Of a stretch of 64,000 bases of DNA, positions 56,961 to 64,000 are shown in pieces. The stretch is from Limonium bicolor (lineage: Eukaryota; Streptophyta; Magnoliopsida; Caryophyllales; Plumbaginaceae): the NCBI GenBank assembly GCA_023374045.1, contig CM041778.1:286417533-286481532 (forward strand), in the 5' to 3' direction. A program made the position numbers and the translations under genes. The notes beneath the pieces were generated by a model, which saw only the letters and a list, made by a program, of their open reading frames with translations, did no database searches and was not told where the DNA came from. Positions within the stretch are counted from its first letter, which is position 1. The number at the start of each line of letters is the position of its first letter.

Positions 56961-59480
56961 GGACCCTTTCATTGCAACACTAGGCAAAGGGATGAGCTCA
57001 GGAGTATTTATAGTGGCTATCAAGGCAGGCCCGACTTCCATATGGGGCTCCCCCGTGCTTCAGGAAAGTGCGCCCTGATCAAATCTATGCTGCCACTCAT
57101 CAAGGAAATGCTCATGATCGAAGTTTCTATGAGGAGATTATAGAAGGTAAGAGACCGATGATTTGTTTGGGCCCTGAATCCTCCAAGACGGCGGAAGAGC
57201 GATCTCGAGCTCTCAACTCTTTTGATCAGGCGTCTCTAAGATCAACTCAAGGTCGTTGGGGAGGACAATGTGTATCTTATGGGGTTGCTTGGGATTAGAC
57301 TCACCCCATGCAACTACCTTGGATCATAAGAGTCTTAGCTTTGCATTTTGATTATATAGCCTTTCTGACTATGTCTTTATCTCTAATTGTCTAGAACTCG
57401 ACCCATTGATGTTTGGGGCCTGCTTGTCTTTTGGTCGGAATGTTGTTGCTGTTTGGAATCATTTTCGGCTATGCAATAACTATGCTTTGGTTGGTTTGCC
57501 TCAGGGTAATCATAGTCTAACTTGGCTGTTTGTTGTTGATGTACATGGTTTGGTTTGGCTTGGTTTGTACACATGTTTGTATGATGCGCTCCTCTTGTTG
57601 GCTGTTCGAACAACCTATCATGGGGTTTAGGTTGTCTTATTGAGCCTACTTCACAAGAATTGGATTCTAGGTGTGTAAGATATTATATATGAAGGGTACG
57701 TTTAGCTCGAAAGATGGTGGCTAGTATGTGAAGCATTCAACCATTTTTATTTTTTGAAACTACCAACCTTTCCATTACTTAAACATTACATTAGATAAGT
57801 ATACAGATAATCATACCTGAACAACCAAACTAAGTCTAAGCAAGCAATAACCAGATACGACATAAACCAAGATCCTAAGCCATCTGCAGATATCCAAGGA
57901 GCTTTAGCTAAGACAACTACTATTTACAACAAAAGCCTCATGGGTTGTTGCGTGAGTAGCATGGCAAAGGATAACCATCACATGGTTTTAGAAGCTTTTT
58001 TTGCACTGTAACTAAACCATCGACAACAAAGAGACACCCATCAAGAGTTCAAACAAGTAAGCATTTACCATCTTAACATAGGAAGCATCTAGAAACCATA
58101 TGAAAACATAATCATATGACACATGTATCAAATTTACAAGAACACGTGTTTGCTTCTCCTCATAGCCCAAAAAGATCATTGTTCTGGCCAGCTTTTGGCG
58201 TTGCTTCTTCGGCTCTGCACCACATCTTCCCATCAATAAAACACCTCCGAAAAATTGACAACCCCTCCACCATTAATACTGGTGCCTCCTTTTGATGATG
58301 AGTAATCAAAGATAGCTGGATGCATGCATATCGTGCCATCATCCATTTTTCTTTTCTGCATGTTGGTGAGAAGAGCAGGGTTGACTCATACGTGACGAAG
58401 TGACCAAAAAATTTACCGATCGGAATCTAAAGTAGGCGTATGTGGAGCCACCACTGGGAGAACCACCAACATGACCTAAAATCCTTGTCCAAGTTCATCA
58501 TGTAAATAACTAAATAAGTTGGTCTAAATTAAAGAAGATGCAGTGCAGTCTTGCCACACACAACACCAAGCTTCCGTTGTTCGAGCTCCATCGAATCAAT
58601 TGGGTACCGGATCATCTTCTTCCAAGCATGATGTGGCATCAGATCTTCAAATACAACCAACCTTAAACAAGGAAGAGAGGAGAGACATGGACAAGAAAAA
58701 TTCCTAGAATAGAGAAGACTAATAGAAAACTAATATACCAACCATGAAAGGAAAAAGAAATTGAAATCCATCCGAAAAAGGACTCATCTGACTTAAGAAC
58801 AAGAGATTCTAAGAGACAATGAGAATGGTAGTGGCAAGAGTAATTAAGGCTGAAAAACCATGAGGGCGGAAAGCGAAGGGACCAAACTCCAACCAAAGAA
58901 GAGGGAAAAGCTATAGTGACGAGCATTCAATAATTTGGAGCTCATATTTGGGAACCATATTAGTTTGTTAGTGGGGAAAAATGTAGTAAAAAACATTATT
59001 CGGTTGCTTGGGTAGATATATGTCGATCCAGATCTTGTAGTGACAGGGAATTAATGAAGTTTGAATGAAATAAAGTTGTTAAACAAAAGTTATTGATACA
59101 AGTAAAAGCGAATTTGACATTGATTTTGATTTAATAGTGTCAAACATACCAGTGAAATGATGCATCAATATAGGAAGTCTGAGCAAAATCAAACCATGTT
59201 TGGTGGTGGATATCTTTGTTAACCTAGAGAGGAAACGTGGTACAAGTGGCAACTATATCTGGTCACAATGAGGCGATGAAGCGGTGTGATTGTTCAATGT
59301 ATTGTAGTAGCCACACAGGTGGCTATACGTGTGGCAGTCGATATGACTGTTGATTGTTTATATAAGTTGACATTTTTTAAAAAAACTGTAAATAATTTTA
59401 ACTTTTAAAATAGAAGTCTTCAAAGTACAAATTTTTACACCATTAATTTTTTAACATGTGTTTTGACAAGTTAAAAAATT
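56961..59480. other. No gene recognised
   Basis: Short frames on both strands (for example 57406-57630 plus, 58012-58342 minus, 58663-58926 minus) show no domain, no consistent codon pattern and no splice-linked partners. Parts may continue the LINE fragment to the left. Confidence 0.4.
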
Positions 59481-60109
59481 GGGAAAACTACATTGCTCAC
59501 CCATGAGATTTAAAATTACAATGTCCACCCATGAGATTTAGAGAATTATAATACCCACTCATGAAATATTAAAAAATTATAATGCCCATGCATGAGCTTT
59601 TAGAAAATTACAATGCTCACTCATGTACTTATCAAAATGAGCTGAAATCAAAGATCTAAGTAAATATTATACTGATCAATCAATTCAACAATGTAAACCA
59701 ATAAAAAAATCCCCAAGTTTACACCGTGCAATGTTAGAGTGATGAATTGAAGAAAAACATACAAAATTTACGAGGAATTACATAGATGTTCACCAGTTTA
59801 TCATTGGTTTGGTTTCTTTATTTTTTTTAGGTATCCTTCATTTATTTGACTCTTGAGGGGTCATATAAGGGTTTCTTTCAATTTTTTACCCTTAACTAAG
59901 TTGTCTTTTAAGGTAATCAGTGCTCTACATGCATATTCCTTTTCACCTATTTTTTATAAGTACATGGGTGGACATTGTAATTTTTTAAAACTCGTGGGTG
60001 GGCTTTATAACTTTCCAATACCTCATAGGTGAACATTGTTATTTTCTAAAGCTCATGGGTGGACATTGTAATTCCCTGATACCTCATAAATGGGTAGTGT
60101 AATTTTCCC
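59481..60109. mobile_element. MULE-type foldback with tandemly repeated arms
   Basis: The left arm has four degenerate copies of a ~35 bp unit, AATTACAATG-CCACCCATGAG; the right arm has the reverse complements. Ends are GGGAAAACTACATTGC and GGGTAGTGTAATTTTCCC. Flanking 9-mers TAAAAAATT (59472-59480) and TAAAAAAAT (60110-60118) match at 8 of 9 positions. Confidence 0.82.
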
Positions 60110-60929
60110 TAAAAAAATCATATTAGCTACATGTATATATCTGTTCAAATCAACAAGACTTATGATTTACCATATAAGGTTTAAAATATGTCATACAACA
60201 ATAATATTACACTACACTACAATAATATTTCATTATCACTTACAAAATTTATACGTTAGAAAAATATATGGTTCACCATATAAAGTTTAATTACACCATA
60301 CAACAATAATAATACACAAAAAATTATCATCATAAAAATATATGATTCACCACTTGTTAATTAATTAATCCTAAAATCAATTTTATTGTATCATTATACC
60401 ATTTTAGTGCATAATCATAAAGTATATTAAACTAAACTTTTCATATTTGATCAAAAGATATTTGTGATTGGTCATGTTTTGAAAAGTTTGAATTTAAACG
60501 AACAATGGTGTTTTTTTTCATTTTGAACTTATATTTTATAAGTTATAGATGTTTAAATTCTATTATAAATCTTACCTTCTCATAATGTCACATAAGCAGT
60601 TTCGTGACTAGAGAGGCACTATTCTCAATGGCATGGCTGCTTGACCGAATATGTGATATTGTTAAAGAGCTTACATCGAGAGGATGCTAAATTCATGATA
60701 AATTTTATGTACAAAGATGAATTGCATTATTTGGAACAAGATTATGCATCTCTCACCAATCTACTAAATTTATTTGTGCAGTCCACTTTTCAGTACTTGG
60801 AGTCAGATATTAAATTTTTCCATCATTGTCCTTGCTTATAAATTCAAATATATGGAGTTAAATATAATCTTAATTCTCTCACATCTTTCTATAGTCGGGA
60901 GCATGAGTAGACCTAGAAATTCAGATCAC
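60110..60929. other. No gene recognised
   Basis: Very AT-rich. A 66-codon frame at 60641-60841 has no recognisable domain. Confidence 0.4.
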
Positions 60930-62440
60930 TCGATTTGGGTTCGGTTTGGTTCGGTTCGGGTCAATTTGTAGATATTTATAATTGGTTCAGTTCGTATCGG
61001 GTCTGGTTAATCTGATTTAAATTAGATTTGGGTGACTTTTGTTTTGGTTGAGTTCGATTTTGGGTACTTTCGGTTTGGGCCTCTGCGTCATTTGGTGTTT
61101 CGAGTTATGGGTCAAATTCAAGTGACTTATCCGGGTTAGGTTTGATTGACAAAAATTTTGAAGAACAAATTTTAAACAACCCTTGTAACTTGTATTGACT
61201 TTCATATTCGGCTTAAAATTCTCTTAATATAGTGTTACTCTTGATCAAGACTACTACTGTGTATTGGTTAGACATAATCAAATTGGATGGCAATTTTTGT
61301 ATATGAATTTTTAACTATACATTTGTAAATTTAATTTGACCAAGTATAAATAAAAATTTTGTGAATTAGTGGTCAATATTCAACACTCGATGCCCAGCCT
61401 ACCCCAGCCACGCCTGACACCGTGCCTCCCGCCGTCCCACGCCAGTTACACCCCGCGCTTGTCACCTCGTGCAAGCATCACGCGCCTGCACCCAACCATT
61501 ATCTCCTCGTGCAAGCGTCGTGCGCCTGTGCCCTACCATTATCGCCTTGTGCGAGCGTCATGCGCCCACGCCCATCCATCATCATTCAAACCATTCCCAA
61601 GTCCTAAACATTAAAAAACCTAAGTTTATAAAAATATAGAATAATATAAAATAGTAATGATACACATTACTCTGTCCTATAAAACATTTTAGGTTATGTT
61701 CTCAAGGTAGATGAAATAATCTAGTGGAGATTATTCATCCTCCATATGCTAGTCTATCCCGCGTTTCACAATAATCTACCATTGAGAATATTTATTTGTC
61801 TCATTTTATTGCGTAATTTTCTGTAGCAATATACGCATTAATCTTGGTTAGTATATGTCTCGACTAAAAAGTTTAAGTTTTATAATTAAACTTCATCAAC
61901 ATTTAAACCATTCCTAATTCTCATGTCCTAAACCTAAAAAAAACCTAAGTTTATTAAAATGAAAATTAGTAGAGTATTATAAATAGTAATGATACACATT
62001 AAATTGTATTATAAAACATTTATGTGTGGGAAGGGTAACAACACAATTTATGAATGTTTTAGTACAACAGTGCTTGAGATGCTTGAAGATTGAAGATATC
62101 CAATATTATATATATATCATTTGTGTGCAATGAACACTTATTGGATGTCTAAATCTTCATTATTTGTTTTTAGTCTCAAGATTATTTTTTATGGTTGGAA
62201 CAACTATAGTATATTTAGGCTCTAACATAGAATACGAGTGGATTCAGTTCAGGTGGATTTGGTGGAGAATTCGGATCGGGTGGATTTGGGTTGTACCAAA
62301 TTTCAGTTTGATTCGGTTTTGGTTTGGTTCAATTTGGATTTTTGGGTCATGCCATTCGGTTTAAAATTGGGTTCGGATTGGGTTGGATGAGTTCGGTTTT
62401 TCGGGTTCGGATCACCTATGCCAGTTCTAAGCATGAGCGG
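60930..62440. repeat. GGTTCGG-rich tracts flanking a repeat block
   Basis: Two low-complexity tracts built on TTCGG, GGTTTGGTT and TTTGGG words (60940-61110 and 62230-62420) bracket a block. The block has a ~90 bp direct repeat (about 61600-61690 and 61925-62020) and a GC-rich minisatellite (61459-61580). Such tracts are common in decayed plant transposons. A single element spanning both tracts is possible, but I found no clean terminal repeats. Confidence 0.4.
61459..61580 (+). repeat. GC-rich minisatellite, ~40 bp unit, three copies
   Basis: Units follow the pattern ATC-CCTCGTGCAAGCGTC-TGCGCC...CCCTACCATT. They stand out from the very AT-rich surroundings. The short frames through it are repeat translations, not a gene. 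Confidence 0.75.
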
Positions 62441-62713
62441 TAGCTATAACATCAAATGTGTAATCCACATAAAAATTATACTGATGAGGATTTACAAGAG
62501 ATACATTCAAAGGTATTTTTTAAAATTCAAAATTAAATTATATGCTGAAAAAATCAACTACCATCTATCATTGTGAAGAGCGGGCTACCGGTATGGGTCC
62601 AAGGGTGGGTGACGGTCGCCTGCTCTTCATAGTGGGAGAAGATCACCGGTTTTTCACTACAGGTGATGGTCGTCGTTGACTTTTAATTAGGTAATTTTTT
62701 GTGTGTTATTTTA
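62441..62713. other. Spacer before the last LTR
   Basis: AT-rich, with a GAAGAGCGGGC / GCCTGCTCTTC inverted pair at about 62576-62617. No coding frame. Confidence 0.4.
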
Positions 62714-64000
62714 TGAAATACCCCAAACTAATAAAACATGGATTAAATATCTAATCACATTAATTAAGGCCTAAACATGCCTTAAAAGTCAATTGAGAAC
62801 AATAATGGTCAACACAAAGCAAGATATTGCACCCTTTGACTGTTTAGGGTAAATAAATACCCAAATGAACTACTTAGGACCTAAAACTTTGTCCTAAGCT
62901 TATTAAAACATAACGAAACATATTACAATTGTTGGACAACACTCCAACACAAAGAACAAGCATTTACATGCTTCAAGGTCAAGTAGGGCAAAAATATGCT
63001 CTAAGAAAACCTTAAAGGTCTAATGACCTCTAAATGATATAAAATTGGATTACATGATGAAATATCATGTAAGGAACACAACAAAACTGTTCTCAAAGAA
63101 AACTGAGCTCAGAAACACCTTGCGACACAAAATGTGCACTAAAATACCTTAAAGCACGTTTTTGTGTATGAGCTCTAAGATAATGACTTTTTGTCACTGT
63201 AAAGACTATATTAAGTTCTTTATAACATTAATGTGACATGATAGACTATATTATAAAGTCTAAATCAAAGTTTAAAAATAAAATCAAAATGGGCAATTTA
63301 GTATGAATAGTACCCAAAAATAACATCTAATTACTTACCTTTAACCATGGTCAAATGTCATCCATTGACCACACCCATCATTGCCGACCTCATATAGCTG
63401 GCATACCCACTCAATCAGCAATCTCTAATCAATTAGCCATCCAATCTAATGACTCACCATTTACTATTTGATAAAGTAACCTTTAATGTCTTAAAAGCAA
63501 AAACTAGCATTATTTTCTCATTGCCTTGCTTCCCAGCCGACACAAGGCCTCTTCATCCTCTCTTTGGCTTCTACAAACCGTGGCTAACACACCAAATACA
63601 GAGGAGAACAACAATTGACATAGGTAAGCTTATTAAGCCATTTTATGTTCATTTTCTTCACAATTCTTTCCTCTTTCCATGGAGCAAAGCATCAACGAGT
63701 TCCATCAATGTTTCTAGATTGTTTTGGAGGTTAAAAGGAGGGCAAATCTCGGCTGTAAAAAGGGAAGAAGGTGGAGAAATATAAACTTGTTCTTAAGGTA
63801 TAAAAATGTGCTTCAAGCTCTTATCCTTTGATTTTCATCAATTCCGGTTGTAAAGCCTTGTTTTATAAGCTTATAATCTTGATCTTAACATACTTATTCA
63901 GTTGTTATATCAAGAGCTTCAAGGTATAGCCAGATCCAAGCCAAAAACACCATTTTAGGCATTTTAATCAAGGTAAAAATTAGCCATCTTCTAATCTGAG
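62714..64000 (+). mobile_element. Third copy of the 5.4 kb LTR family, cut by window end
   Basis: TGAAATACCCCAAACTAATAAA at 62714 matches the start of LTR 1. Similarity runs to about 63163 (LTR 1: 16708), breaks, and resumes at about 63518 (LTR 1: about 17210) to the window end. The replaced middle (about 355 bp) is not similar to LTR 1 or 2. No polypurine tract precedes it, so it is a 5' or solo LTR. Confidence 0.88.

Noticed and set aside
60641..60841. 66-codon frame, possible small gene
   Set aside because: No recognisable motif; isolated in AT-rich DNA with no evidence for expression.
61369..61614. Overlapping frames of 81 and 61 codons
   Set aside because: They are translations of the GC-rich minisatellite.

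Overview
The window looks like gene-poor, repeat-rich nuclear DNA of a flowering plant, probably a eudicot. The evidence is very long Ty3/gypsy LTRs with a tRNA-Met primer-binding site, a Stowaway MITE, MULE-type foldback elements, plant L1 LINE remnants, and one intron-rich gene for a plastid-type methyltransferase. I see no tRNA, rRNA, CRISPR array or bacterial-type operon. All domain calls come from reading the sequence, not from database searches.

Layout. 1-4631: two chromovirus-type fragments facing each other, a minus-strand integrase/chromodomain tail and a plus-strand gag-like piece, bounded by a 435-445 bp inverted repeat. 4632-11328: 3' part of a retroelement internal region and its ~4.0 kb LTR. 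11329-13135: a degraded LTR piece and two small TRIM-like elements in opposite orientation. 13136-33236: an array reading internal(partial)-LTR-internal-LTR, with ~5.4 kb LTRs, a primer-binding site and a gag-only internal region. The last LTR is split by a 1.8 kb solo LTR. 33237-37788: degraded repeats, including a LINE reverse-transcriptase remnant. 37789-41003: an ORF1-only LINE with 15 bp target duplications and a Stowaway nested in it. 42056-44200 (minus): the only apparently intact host gene, an eight-exon SAM-dependent methyltransferase. 44525-45168: a MULE-type foldback just upstream of it. 45365-53725: a solo LTR containing a second, opposite solo LTR. 53854-60109: three more foldbacks and a DUF4283-type LINE fragment. 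60930-62713: low-complexity repeats. 62714-64000: start of another copy of the 5.4 kb LTR.

The most unusual observation is the 13-33 kb retroelement. Its gag reading frame is interrupted by three short segments (79, 73 and 88 bp) with GT...AG ends, each placed so that removal keeps the frame. A CAG acceptor abuts the candidate gag ATG, and the transcribed part of the LTR holds a run of AAG|GTA donor-like sites. This suggests an element whose gag is made from a spliced RNA while the unspliced RNA is the copied genome. The same LTR contains a ~1.3 kb field of consecutive short perfect hairpins. Several LTR families of different sequence also carry clusters of GTCCG/CGGAC palindromes. These are inferences from sequence; RNA data would decide them.
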